Source: Rossellomorea pakistanensis (lineage in GTDB: Bacteria; Bacillota; Bacilli; Bacillales; Bacillaceae_B). Taken from it: a stretch of DNA of 64,000 nt. Below the pieces are notes generated by a model, which was not told the DNA's origin, ran no database searches, and was given only the letters and a program-made list of their open reading frames with translations. Below are positions 34,779-43,088 of this stretch, one piece after another; positions within the stretch are counted from its first letter, which is position 1; every line of letters starts with the position of its first letter. Location: assembly GCF_016908495.1 (NCBI RefSeq), contig NZ_JAFBDZ010000004.1, positions 458,967 to 522,966 on the forward strand, given 5' to 3'. The position numbers and the translations under genes were made by a program.

Positions 34779-34880
34779 ACAAATTTTACATACCATTTTT
34801 TATCTCCTAATGTATGGTAAACTAGTTTTTGGTTTTTATTTTCCAATACAAGTAGAGTTATAGAAATTAGGAGAAGCAAG

Positions 34881-36287
34881 ATGAAACGGTTATCATTTAT
34901 ACTACTAAGCATATTGCTTGTCATTCTCTCAGCTTGTGGGAATGATTCAAAGAACGCAAACACTGATGCTTCTGAAAAAAAGAAAAAAGAGTCAAAATCA
35001 ACTGAAGCAGTTGTTGGTGATCTCGATAAGATCAATCTTGAAGTTTCGCTGGATTCTTTAAAAAGTCAACCTGCTGGTACGCTAATGGAGCATCTTACAT
35101 TTGAAGAAGATGTGAAAGAAGTCAATCATCAAGCTCCCGAATTAGATCCAGAGCTAAAAAAAGTGTTACCCGAAAAATTGAAAGCACTGACAGACTCAAC
35201 AAAGGATTTAGAAGAGTTGAAAAAAAGCTTACTTAAACTACTTGCAAGCCCTCACTATAAAGAGGTCATTGAGAAAGCGGAGAGATATGAACCACCATTT
35301 GAAGAGCCTTATCTACCAGACCCAACCAAGTCAACAGATGGGAAGAAAACGGAATCACCTCAAAAAGCGATTATTCTACTAGATGCGAGCTCTAGTATGC
35401 TATTAAACTCAGGTGGAAGAATGAAGATGGACATTGCCAAAGATGCGGTGAAGAGCTTTGCACAAACGATCGGTCAATCAAGTGACGTTTCCTTAGTCGT
35501 CTATGGACATAAAGGATCTGAAGCTGATTCTGATAAGGAGCTCTCCTGTAAAGGGATGGAAGAGGTATACCCAATGGGCAAGTATGTGAAGGAGGATTTT
35601 CACAAAGCGGTTGACTCCTTTGAAAGTAAAGGCTGGACCCCACTAGCAGGAGCCATTCAAAAAGCTTCCGAAATGAGCAGCAACTATGACAAAGGCACAA
35701 CAATTTATGTTGTAAGTGATGGAGCGGAAACTTGTGATGGCGATCCTGTTCAAGCTAGTAAACAGCTAGCTAAAAATGGGAAAAACACCGTCAATATTAT
35801 TGGATTTGATGTCGACGCCAAAACAGAAAATCAACTGAAGGATGTTGCTGCAGCCGGAAATGGGAAGTATTTTAGTGCTAATAATCCAGAAGAATTGAAA
35901 AATACGATTCAGTACGAATGGCTTCCATCTACCATGGATCTTACTTGGGCCTTTACCATGGCACCTATTGGATTTGAAGTTTCAAATGAATTCAAGAATG
36001 CGGAAGAGTTTCCTCGAAAACTATGGTACATAAGCCGAAGAGAGTTATTCCGATTAGATGATGCATTTAGCATCATGAAAGAGAAAAAGATGCTTACTGA
36101 CAAACAATTAGAGAAGCTTGAAAATTGGAGAATGGACCGTCATGATGAACTATTGGAGCTCAGCCGTGAAATGGAAGAAATAAATCGCAACAAAACTAAA
36201 GCTCAAGCAGATGAAATCAGTAAAAAGATCGAAGACTGGGTCGAGAAAATGAAAAAGCTGAAAGAGGAAAGAGGAGACAAATGGTAA
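34881..36287 (+). CDS. VWA-domain lipoprotein (YwmC/YwmD-like)
   Basis: 468 aa with a lipoprotein signal ending LSACG (Cys19). After a Lys/Glu-rich linker and a helical region (about 20-160), a von Willebrand A domain starts at AIILLDASSSM, with MIDAS residues Asp168, Ser170 and Ser172, the Thr in GWTPLAGAI (about 253) and Asp in VVSDGAET (about 281). The C-terminal 120 residues are helical and charged (coiled-coil-like). It would sit on the outer face of the membrane and bind a protein through the metal site. Similar lipoproteins YwmC/YwmD exist in B. subtilis with unknown function. AGGAG precedes the ATG; monocistronic. Confidence 0.85.
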   Translation: MKRLSFILLSILLVILSACGNDSKNANTDASEKKKKESKSTEAVVGDLDKINLEVSLDSLKSQPAGTLMEHLTFEEDVKEVNHQAPELDPELKKVLPEKLKALTDSTKDLEELKKSLLKLLASPHYKEVIEKAERYEPPFEEPYLPDPTKSTDGKKTESPQKAIILLDASSSMLLNSGGRMKMDIAKDAVKSFAQTIGQSSDVSLVVYGHKGSEADSDKELSCKGMEEVYPMGKYVKEDFHKAVDSFESKGWTPLAGAIQKASEMSSNYDKGTTIYVVSDGAETCDGDPVQASKQLAKNGKNTVNIIGFDVDAKTENQLKDVAAAGNGKYFSANNPEELKNTIQYEWLPSTMDLTWAFTMAPIGFEVSNEFKNAEEFPRKLWYISRRELFRLDDAFSIMKEKKMLTDKQLEKLENWRMDRHDELLELSREMEEINRNKTKAQADEISKKIEDWVEKMKKLKEERGDKW

Positions 36288-36315
36288 AAAAATTACCAAA
36301 TCGTTCCATTAATAG

Positions 36316-36828
36316 GGGGGGCAGTCTGATAAGTTAAAATTTCTACTATCAGTCGGATTATTTGATTTTAGAAATAGGATAAATAACTTTCCATTTTTAA
36401 ATTGATTTCTCTCTATTTGGACAGCCCATTTTCCTACTAAACTACATGAGAAGGAATTGCGTAATCGATAATTTCAGGGAAAATTATATTAATTCTTTGT
36501 TTTTCCTTTAAAATTTATAAGATTACTCATACCAGTCCATGCTAAGGAGAATCATTATTTTCCTTGTCTCGAATGTCGAAATGCACAACTTTTTTGATTT
36601 TTATGCACGTAATCGACTAGTAAATGCACTAATCTCCAGAGAATCTATTTTTACGCACGAAAATCCAGAAGAAATGCACGAGATTTTAAATTTATGCATA
36701 CGTTAGTATGTTGGGGAACAAAAAACACAGGGCTGTCCCAAAACTAAGGAGTCTGGAACCATAACTTTAGATAGAATTCTCAGGAGGATCTACTATCTAA
36801 AGTTATGGTTCCCTTTTAGACAGCCCCT
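36316..36828 (+). repeat. Dispersed ~0.5-kb element, copy C
   Basis: Same orientation as copy A. The first module (36318-36428) has CAGTCTGATA/TATCAG and GGACAGCCC ends. Phased motifs TGCAC/CGCAC/TGCAT begin at 36582, 36604, 36625, 36654, 36675 and 36695 (spacings 22, 21, 29, 21, 20). The second module has a perfect 20-bp stem beginning GGAACCATAACTTTAGATAG (36757) within GGGCTGTCC/GACAGCCC ends. It lies just after the VWA lipoprotein gene and could terminate it. Confidence 0.85.
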
Positions 36829-36961
36829 CTTATGAATTTGGAACAGAATAAGGCATTAAAAACGTGTATTTAAAAGAGGAGGTTAATCCCCTAAAAATCC
36901 GTAAAAATTAAAATGACGGCTTGATTCTGAAGACCTTAAACAACGCAAACGTAAGAAGTCA

Positions 36962-37234
36962 TCATGCTTTTTCACGTATAATGAACAACGCTGGGACTAG
37001 ACAAAAAATCACCATTCCAAAGGACATGATCCCCACTGTCATGACAAGATCAGGATTAACAAAAGTCCCATATCCACCAGTAAAGCCAAAAACAAAAGCT
37101 AAAGAAGCAAATATCGCATTTGCTATAAGGAGTATTGGATAAGAGGTTTTTCGAATGGCAACTTTATTAGTAAAAACACCCAAAAAGAAAACTGCACCGT
37201 TGACTAAGAAACCTAGAGCAATAATCCAGATCAT
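36962..37234 (-). CDS. Small polytopic membrane protein
   Basis: 90 aa with a strong ribosome binding site (AGGAGGTAAAT). Three hydrophobic helices (about 2-22, 32-52, 62-84) and very few charges outside KVAIRKTSY and the C-terminal REKA. No family is recognised and no partner gene adjoins. The start is well supported. Function unknown. Confidence 0.65.
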   Translation of the reverse strand: MIWIIALGFLVNGAVFFLGVFTNKVAIRKTSYPILLIANAIFASLAFVFGFTGGYGTFVNPDLVMTVGIMSFGMVIFCLVPALFIIREKA

Positions 37235-37350
37235 ATTTACCTCCTATCTTGATCATAAGTGTTTTTTTATTTATCATAACATAATTTGGAAATAATTTAA
37301 TTTAAAAATCAAAAATAAAGAATCCCCTCAATCAATGAAAAGAGCTAATT

Positions 37351-37893
37351 CTAAGAGTCATCTCTCCTAAACACCTTTTCTACAATCGCTCTAATAACAT
37401 ACGAGAGGAATATGTAAATAAAAAAGGAGTAGATCATTTTCCAATTGTATATTTTATAAATATCTAACCATCTAAAGAAAGGTTCAGCTATAAATGATGC
37501 ACCTGCAGCTAAAATAACATTCGCAACCAAAAACTTTTTCCCTTTAGGAAAGTAAAAATATACTAGCATGTAGGTAACAGGTACAAGAGCATAATCAAAC
37601 AAGTAGGCTTTTGATAATAATGGGGATATTTGGACAGGATACCCCCACAGCCCCAGTTCATATCCCATTCCATCTAAATTCGAGGAAATAATAATCCATA
37701 TTAATCCGAGAAACAAAATCTTTGGGAGCTTTTCGCGATTTACTAACTTAATAAATACGACCCATGTCCCAATAAAAAGAACAATCAATAACCACCACTT
37801 CGGACTGAGAAAACAGTGTTCAAACCAATAACCAATATATTCATCGGTAATGTTCATAACTTCTTTATTTAATTGATCATATTGATGATTCAT
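37351..37893 (-). CDS. CBO0543-like integral membrane protein
   Basis: 180 aa, about five membrane helices, rich in Trp and Tyr. Conserved-looking features are the GYELGLWGYPVQISPL segment (about 76-91) and FDYALVPVTYMLVYFYFP (about 98-115), which recall the CBO0543 family of Bacillus/Clostridium membrane proteins of unknown role. AGAGGAAT precedes the ATG. It is followed by pdaA on the same strand after a terminator, not before, so it is monocistronic. Confidence 0.65.
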   Translation of the reverse strand: MNHQYDQLNKEVMNITDEYIGYWFEHCFLSPKWWLLIVLFIGTWVVFIKLVNREKLPKILFLGLIWIIISSNLDGMGYELGLWGYPVQISPLLSKAYLFDYALVPVTYMLVYFYFPKGKKFLVANVILAAGASFIAEPFFRWLDIYKIYNWKMIYSFFIYIFLSYVIRAIVEKVFRRDDS

Positions 37894-37960
37894 CGAAACA
37901 TTCCTCTTACCCGTTTATTCAGCTAGGATTACCTATTTTTATGAAATTATGTAATTCAAA

Positions 37961-37992
37961 ACCCCCTCTAAAATAAGAAGGGGTCTTTTTTA
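37961..37992. terminator. Terminator between pdaA and the CBO0543-like gene
   Basis: ACCCCCTCT and AGAAGGGGT arms around AAAATA, with TTTTTT on the plus strand and TTTTG on the minus. It sits directly behind the pdaA stop. Confidence 0.7.
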
Positions 37993-37993
37993 T

Positions 37994-38806
37994 TTAGTTA
38001 TTTTTATTGACTCTTTTTTGTTTTTTTCGTTGTTGTTGCTTCTCATCTGGATAATCATCCAAGCTTTTAAATTGATAACCCTTTGCTTTTAGATCTTTAA
38101 TCACTTTTTCTAGAGCTTCCGCGTTATCTTTAGAAACCGTGTGTAGAAGGATGACAGCCCCTGGATGAATTTGTTTCATAATACTGTCGTAGGAATATTG
38201 CCAGCCTCTTTGTTGATTGGTTTGCCAGTCGACGAAGGCAAGTGACCACATGACATGCTTGTAGCCCTCTTCTTTTGCCAAACTTAGTGTGCGTTCACTT
38301 AATACTCCTCGAGGTGGTCGTAAATATTCCATTGTATCCTGTTCTGTTAGTTCCGCTGTTTTTTGCTTCACTTTTGCTAGTTCTTCTTTCAGCCTTTCAT
38401 CGGAAACAGCCGTGAGATCAGGATGAAACCATGAATGGTTTCCGATGATATGCCCTTCTTTTACCATTTGTTTGACAAGCTTTTCTTGGCTTTCTAGATA
38501 GTGACCAGTGACGAAGAACGTAGCTGGAACCTTTTCTTGTTTAAGGACAGCAAGAATTTTCTTTGTATAACCATTTTCATAGCCATTATCGAAGGTTAAA
38601 TAAAGGACCTTTTTGTCAGCACTTCCTTTATAGAAACCACCATATTTAGCTAACAGATCATCGTACACTTTTCCCGCTTCTGCTTGCTCCCCGTTTTGTG
38701 CTCGCTTCAGTCCCCACTCGATTCTTTCATTTGAGACTGCATTTGCACCGTTCATAACGGAGAAAAATATTAAAAAGGAAATTAACATTACACTATACTT
38801 TTTCAT
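37994..38806 (-). CDS. pdaA: Delta-lactam-biosynthetic de-N-acetylase PdaA
   Basis: 270 aa with an N-terminal signal peptide (MKKYSVMLISFLIFFSVMNGANA). The NodB-type polysaccharide deacetylase domain shows motif 1 LTFDNGYENGYT (about 69-80), motif 2 GNHSWFHPDL (about 122-131), RPPRGVLSE (about 163-171) and HTVSKDNAEALE, with the PdaA-specific pattern of TFDNGYE in place of TFDDG. It removes acetyl groups from muramic acid residues so that muramic delta-lactam forms in spore cortex. The Lys/Arg-rich tail is odd but common. In B. subtilis it lies close to yfkA, as here. Confidence 0.93.
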   Translation of the reverse strand: MKKYSVMLISFLIFFSVMNGANAVSNERIEWGLKRAQNGEQAEAGKVYDDLLAKYGGFYKGSADKKVLYLTFDNGYENGYTKKILAVLKQEKVPATFFVTGHYLESQEKLVKQMVKEGHIIGNHSWFHPDLTAVSDERLKEELAKVKQKTAELTEQDTMEYLRPPRGVLSERTLSLAKEEGYKHVMWSLAFVDWQTNQQRGWQYSYDSIMKQIHPGAVILLHTVSKDNAEALEKVIKDLKAKGYQFKSLDDYPDEKQQQRKKQKRVNKNN

Positions 38807-38868
38807 GAATTCACCCCTAATTTTGCTTTTATTTTATATTTTGTGGTTCAAGGAGTGATTCATGCCTA

Positions 38869-38908
38869 CTAAAAAAAACCAATAGGTCTGGTTGCGACCT
38901 ATTGGTTC
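38869..38908 (-). terminator. Terminator of the fumarase gene
   Basis: AACCAATAGGTC and GACCTATTGGTT (12 bp, perfect) are followed on the minus strand by TTTTTTTT. It begins a few bases after the fumarase stop. Confidence 0.9.
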
Positions 38909-38915
38909 ATGGGTT

Positions 38916-40466
38916 TTATTTAAATACAGGATCTTTAAATTGAGATAGCTTTTCTAATGATGATTGATCAATATCTTTGTGAAGACTGTTTCCGTGAGAG
39001 TCCATTGTGACAACGGCTGTAAACCCTTCTACGCCAAGATGCCACATCGCTTCAGGGATTCCAAAGTTCATGAGGTCGACACCATCAACGGATTTGATAC
39101 AGTCAGCATAGTATTGTGCAGCTCCTCCGATAGCATTTAAATAAACGCCACCATGTTCTTCAAGAGCTTTAAGTGTTTTTGGACCCATTCCGCCTTTACC
39201 GATCACGGCGCGGATTCCGAATTTTTTCATGATATCGCCTTGATATGGCTCCTCGCGAATCGAAGTCGTTGGTCCTGCTGCTTTTACATGCCAGTTACCT
39301 ACATCATCTTTCAACATAACCGGTCCACAGTGATAAATGACTTGACCATTTAAATCAACTGGTGAATCGTTGTCAGATAGATATTTGTGAATCGCATCAC
39401 GGCCTGTAAACATACGTCCATTAATTTGAACAACGTCTCCTACTTTAAGCTTTCTGATTTGTTCTTCTGTAATCGGTGCTTGTAGCGTGACAACATCACT
39501 TGATTCAGAAGCTACAGCAGTTTCCTTTTCAGCTTGAGATTGTTGGGATAAGTCGACAAGCTCGCCTTCTTGATATAACCATTCGTTGATTTCACCTGTT
39601 TCTGCATGAAGATGTATTCCTAGACGACGGAATGCCCAGCAGTTATAGGCAACTGAAACGAAGAAGCTTGCTGGAATACGGTTCATGACGCCCACTTTAC
39701 AGCCGAGAAGTGTTGTTTCTCCTCCAAAGCCCATTGTTCCGATTCCAAGCTCATTGGCATTTTCCATTACATAGTCTTCAAGCTTTCTTAGATCTTCATT
39801 TGGATTTACATCATCAACGCTGCGGAATAGCTGTGCTTTTGCAAGGTCATATCCAGATGAACGGTCGCCGCCGATTCCTACCCCGATAAATCCAGCACTA
39901 CAGCCTTGACCTTGTGCTTGGTAGACAGAATGCATAATACATTTGCGAATCCCATCAAGATCACGTCCAGCACGCCCTAAGCCTTCTAGTTCAGCAGGCA
40001 AACTGTATTGAATGTTTTTGTTTTCACAGCCGCCGCCTTTTAGAATCAGGCGAGCATCGATATAGTCTTTATCCCATTGCTCAAATTTTATAACAGGTGT
40101 TCCTGCACCAAGATTATTTCCGCTGTTTTCACCTGTTAACGAATCAACAGAATTTGGACGAAGCTTACCATCTTTTGTAGCTTGCTCCATTGCTTTATGA
40201 ATCGCTTCTATAATTTGAAGCTGATTCGTGGCGATTGGTGTTTTAATTTTAAACGTTGGGAGTCCTGTATCCTGACAGATTGGAGATACTTGATCGTCAG
40301 CCATTTTGATATTATTCGAAATGGTATCAAGACTCATGGCCGCTCTTGTACCAGCATTTTCTCTTTCCTTTGCCACTTTAATCGCTCTACGAACATCCTT
40401 TGGTAGGTTCGTGGACGTTTCTACAATCAACTTGTACATACTTTCTTGAAGCTTCTCTAGATTCAT
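38916..40466 (-). CDS. fumA: Fumarate hydratase, class I (iron-sulfur)
   Basis: 516 aa from ATG 40466 (AAGGGGAATGATC upstream). The N-terminal alpha domain has PICQDTGLPTFKI and ILKGGGCENKNIQYSLP with cluster cysteines, plus CSAGFIGVGIGGDRSSGYDLAK. The C-terminal beta domain (from about 345) has GDVVQINGRMFTGRDAIHKYL and GPTTSIREEPYQGD. It interconverts fumarate and malate in the TCA cycle using an oxygen-labile [4Fe-4S] cluster. Its own terminator follows. B. subtilis uses class II FumC (CitG), so a class I enzyme here is either additional or the main fumarase. Confidence 0.9.
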   Translation of the reverse strand: MNLEKLQESMYKLIVETSTNLPKDVRRAIKVAKERENAGTRAAMSLDTISNNIKMADDQVSPICQDTGLPTFKIKTPIATNQLQIIEAIHKAMEQATKDGKLRPNSVDSLTGENSGNNLGAGTPVIKFEQWDKDYIDARLILKGGGCENKNIQYSLPAELEGLGRAGRDLDGIRKCIMHSVYQAQGQGCSAGFIGVGIGGDRSSGYDLAKAQLFRSVDDVNPNEDLRKLEDYVMENANELGIGTMGFGGETTLLGCKVGVMNRIPASFFVSVAYNCWAFRRLGIHLHAETGEINEWLYQEGELVDLSQQSQAEKETAVASESSDVVTLQAPITEEQIRKLKVGDVVQINGRMFTGRDAIHKYLSDNDSPVDLNGQVIYHCGPVMLKDDVGNWHVKAAGPTTSIREEPYQGDIMKKFGIRAVIGKGGMGPKTLKALEEHGGVYLNAIGGAAQYYADCIKSVDGVDLMNFGIPEAMWHLGVEGFTAVVTMDSHGNSLHKDIDQSSLEKLSQFKDPVFK

Positions 40467-40562
40467 GATCATTCCCCTTTCCCCTTGCCTTTTCACGTTC
40501 TATTTTTCACCGTTTATTATACTCCGATAATGTGTAGTTGGCTAGAGTTTGGTTGGAATCGT

Positions 40563-41006
40563 TTACAGCGTTTTTAGGAAATGGACATCTAGATGAATTT
40601 CGCGAAGCCTGTTGTAACCATTACGTTCGTAGAACTGGATCGCATCTGACCATGTTTTAGTGGTTTCGAGGATGATTTCTTTGCCATTTTTTGCTTTTAT
40701 TTTCTCCTCTAAATATTCGAGCATTTGCTTGCCGATTCCTTGGTTTCTGTATTTCTTTAATACGGACATGCGTACGATTCTCCATTGATTATTTTCTAAG
40801 TAGAATGCGCCGGTTGCGATAATTTTTTTATGGAGGATCCCTGTGTAGAAATAGTGGTCTGGTTGGGTATAGGTGTCATAGATATTGTCGAGGTCTGGGT
40901 TGTAGATGGGATCGATTTTGCCAAATCTTTCTTTTAAGCCTTCGAGAATGATCTGTGTGGCTTCATCCCTGTTTTCTAAGGTTAACGGTACAATGGTCAG
41001 AGTCAT
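40563..41006 (-). CDS. GNAT family N-acetyltransferase
   Basis: 147 aa. Motif A WRIVRMSVLKKYRNQGIGKQMLEYLEEKIKAKNG (about 72-105) has the RNQGIG acetyl-CoA loop; motif B DAIQFYERNGY (about 123-133) follows. Cytosolic acyltransferase of unknown substrate. AAAGGGGAAT precedes the ATG. It is separate from the fumarase gene by about 100 bp and may be monocistronic. Confidence 0.85.
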   Translation of the reverse strand: MTLTIVPLTLENRDEATQIILEGLKERFGKIDPIYNPDLDNIYDTYTQPDHYFYTGILHKKIIATGAFYLENNQWRIVRMSVLKKYRNQGIGKQMLEYLEEKIKAKNGKEIILETTKTWSDAIQFYERNGYNRLREIHLDVHFLKTL

Positions 41007-41036
41007 TTCTTATTCCCCTTTACCATATCTATCAGA

Positions 41037-41105
41037 AAAGCGGAAGCGCCTTGAACAGTTCCGATAAGCATAAGGCTCGAGGAGCTAGGCGATGGAGCTG
41101 GACAA
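41037..41105. repeat. Common Bacillaceae intergenic repeat, one copy
   Basis: The sequence around AGCGGAAGCGCCTTGAACAG...GAGGAGCTAGGCGATGGAGC is of the type I know as a recurrent intergenic repeat in many Bacillus and Geobacillus genomes. Only one copy is in this window. Function unknown. Confidence 0.6.
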
Positions 41106-41160
41106 AGATAAATCTTTCTACCCTTGTACACTCTAGAATTTTTTATCTTATTTTATCTTT

Positions 41161-41192
41161 AGAAAAAGGCTGTCCATAAAGGAGCAGCCAGC
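41161..41192 (-). terminator. Terminator of the SE1561-like gene
   Basis: GGCTG/CAGCC arms with further GG/CC pairs, followed on the minus strand by TTTTTC. It lies 4 bp past the stop codon. Confidence 0.7.
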
Positions 41193-41195
41193 TTC

Positions 41196-41378
41196 TTATT
41201 TGTTTTCTTTGAATTGCTCACATTTCATTTCAAGATCATCAATCATACCGATTAAACGGTCGATATCTTCAAGCTCAGTGTTTTCTGGATCTATAGAATC
41301 AAGGACTTCTAAAAACATATTCAGTCTTGTTTTCAAATATGATACTTGTGAGTCTCGTTCTTCGATTGCTTTACCCAA
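41196..41378 (-). CDS. SE1561-family small protein (YfjT position)
   Basis: 60 aa, hydrophilic and helical: YLKTRLNMFLEVLDSIDPENTELEDIDRLIGMIDDLEMKCEQF. This is the pattern of the SE1561 family found in Bacillus and Staphylococcus, where the gene sits next to yfkAB, as it does here (divergent, 113 bp apart). AAAGGAGCG precedes the ATG. No function is known. Confidence 0.75.
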   Translation of the reverse strand: MGKAIEERDSQVSYLKTRLNMFLEVLDSIDPENTELEDIDRLIGMIDDLEMKCEQFKENK

Positions 41379-41491
41379 ATGATTTCGCTCCTTTCAGTCT
41401 TTTTTATGGTAACGAATAAATAAGAGATTGACAAGAGTATAAAGCTTATCAATAATGAAGGACGTACTATTATTCGTGAGGAGTTTTAAAA

Positions 41492-42622
41492 ATGAAATCC
41501 ATTTCAATGAAAGCTGAACCACTCTCCATACACAACGATCCGTGGGAGGCGTATTTAGATGTGAAGGAGCATGGAAAATTAACTCTTTCAAATGTAGAGT
41601 TCACGACAACCACTCTCTGTAATATGAGATGCGAGCATTGTGCGGTTGGATACACGCTGACCCCTAAGGATCCGAATGCCCTTGACCTCTCTCTCATCCT
41701 AGAAAGACTTAATGAAATTCCACATCTACGCTCTCTTAGTATTACCGGAGGAGAGCCTATGCTTTCAAAAAAATCTGTAGAAAATTATGTTCTACCGTTA
41801 CTAAAATACGCTCATGAACGTGGAGTAAAAACTCAGATTAATTCCAACTTAACACTAGATTTAGATCGATACTTAATGATTGCCCCCTATTTAGATGTTC
41901 TACACATTTCACATAACTGGGGGACCATTGATGACTTTATAGATGGCGGCTTTGCGATGATGGAACGAAAACCGACTCGAGAGCAGCGAGCAAGGCTATT
42001 TGAGCGAATGATTGTAAATAGCCGCGAGCTTGGTAAGCATGGTGTATTAGTGTCTGCTGAGACCATGCTCAACAAACGGACTCTTCCCCATATTGAACAT
42101 ATTCATAAGCAAATTGTCGAAGAAATGAATTGTGGAAGACACGAGATTCATCCTATGTACCCATCCGATTTCGCTTCTGGATTGGAAACATTGAGTCTAG
42201 ATGAAACCCGTGCAGCGATTCATAAGCTTCTGGATATTCGTGATGAAAAAGTGTGGATGCTGTTTGGTACGCTTCCTTTCTATCCATGTAATACTGAGCA
42301 GGAAGATCAAGAGCTTCTGAGTCGTTTGTATTCTTCACGGAAAGTTTCTGTTCGAAATGATCCAGATGGAAGATCTCGTTTGAATGTGAATATTTTTTCT
42401 GGAGATGTCATCGTAACAGACTTTGGTGACACACCTGCACTTGGAAATATTGTGACGGACTCACTTCCATCCGTATATGAGAAATGGATGGAGACCGATC
42501 TTGCAAAGAAATTGAATTGCCATTGTCCTGCAGCAGAGTGCTTGGGGCCAAATGTATTAGTGAAATCAATGTATTATCAGGATGTTGATTTTTCTAAGCG
42601 GAGAGCGGTTGTGACGAGATAG
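41492..42622 (+). CDS. yfkAB: Radical SAM protein YfkAB
   Basis: 376 aa. The radical-SAM cluster motif is TLCNMRCEHCAVGY (CxxxCxxC variant, about residues 42-55), followed by SITGGEPMLS (GGE SAM-binding motif, about 84-93) and QINSNLTL. The C-terminal part carries LNCHCPAAECLGPNVLVKSMYY (about 341-362), cysteines that may bind a second cluster or zinc, the CxC-x-x-x-x-C pattern typical of YfkAB. It generates a 5'-deoxyadenosyl radical for an unidentified substrate. GAGGAG precedes the ATG. In B. subtilis it neighbours yfjT and yfkC/D; here an aspartokinase-siderophore block follows. Confidence 0.9.
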   Translation: MKSISMKAEPLSIHNDPWEAYLDVKEHGKLTLSNVEFTTTTLCNMRCEHCAVGYTLTPKDPNALDLSLILERLNEIPHLRSLSITGGEPMLSKKSVENYVLPLLKYAHERGVKTQINSNLTLDLDRYLMIAPYLDVLHISHNWGTIDDFIDGGFAMMERKPTREQRARLFERMIVNSRELGKHGVLVSAETMLNKRTLPHIEHIHKQIVEEMNCGRHEIHPMYPSDFASGLETLSLDETRAAIHKLLDIRDEKVWMLFGTLPFYPCNTEQEDQELLSRLYSSRKVSVRNDPDGRSRLNVNIFSGDVIVTDFGDTPALGNIVTDSLPSVYEKWMETDLAKKLNCHCPAAECLGPNVLVKSMYYQDVDFSKRRAVVTR

Positions 42623-42628
42623 GTCCGG

Positions 42629-42945
42629 GGGGCTGGGTGCCTGGCACCACCCGGATTTTGTTGAAGGTTGTCGAGAAATCGATAAACACCTCAAAGTTGA
42701 GAATAAAATCGGTAAAGTTGAGTACAATTTTTATAAGTTGAGAATAAATTATTCCACTATTTGTTCTTTAATAAGCGTCATTTAATTACTCTTATGAGTA
42801 AAACAAACTCCGTTCCATGATATAAATTTAAAAAAAGCAAGGATAGACTTAATTATTTTTCCATTTTCGACGATAATTTGTCCGTTATAGTGATTTATTT
42901 GTCCATAATGACCATTAATTTGTCCATAATCAAAATATATTGACC
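42629..42945 (+). repeat. Intergenic region with two 21-bp phased motif arrays
   Basis: After a GGTGCCTGGCACC palindrome-type block (42635-42647) and CCCGGATTTTGTTGAAG (also at 53360), the motif AAGTTGA recurs at 42694, 42715 and 42735 (21, 20 bp). Further on TTTGTCC recurs at 42877, 42898 and 42919, with ATTGACC in register at 42939 (21-bp steps). No ORF with a ribosome binding site covers the region. It lies between yfkAB and the terminator of the siderophore operon. Confidence 0.8.
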
Positions 42946-43030
42946 AATCGACTAAAATCGACATTTTCCCGCAGACCTTTGTCGATATTCTATGGGTGGA
43001 TCCGATTTTAAAAGCGTTCACCAAATTAAA

Positions 43031-43063
43031 TGATATCTTCCCTCTTTTTGCAGGAAGATATCA
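43031..43063. terminator. Terminator of the siderophore-aspartokinase operon
   Basis: TGATATCTTCC and GGAAGATATCA (11 bp perfect) around an 11-nt loop, with T-rich flanks on both strands. It lies 26 bp beyond the aspartokinase stop. Confidence 0.85.
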
Positions 43064-43088
43064 TTTTTATATTATTGATGGTTAGCTT

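Noticed and set aside
36921..37142. 73-aa plus-strand ORF
   Set aside because: It is antisense to the 90-aa membrane-protein gene, which has a strong ribosome binding site and hydrophobic helices.
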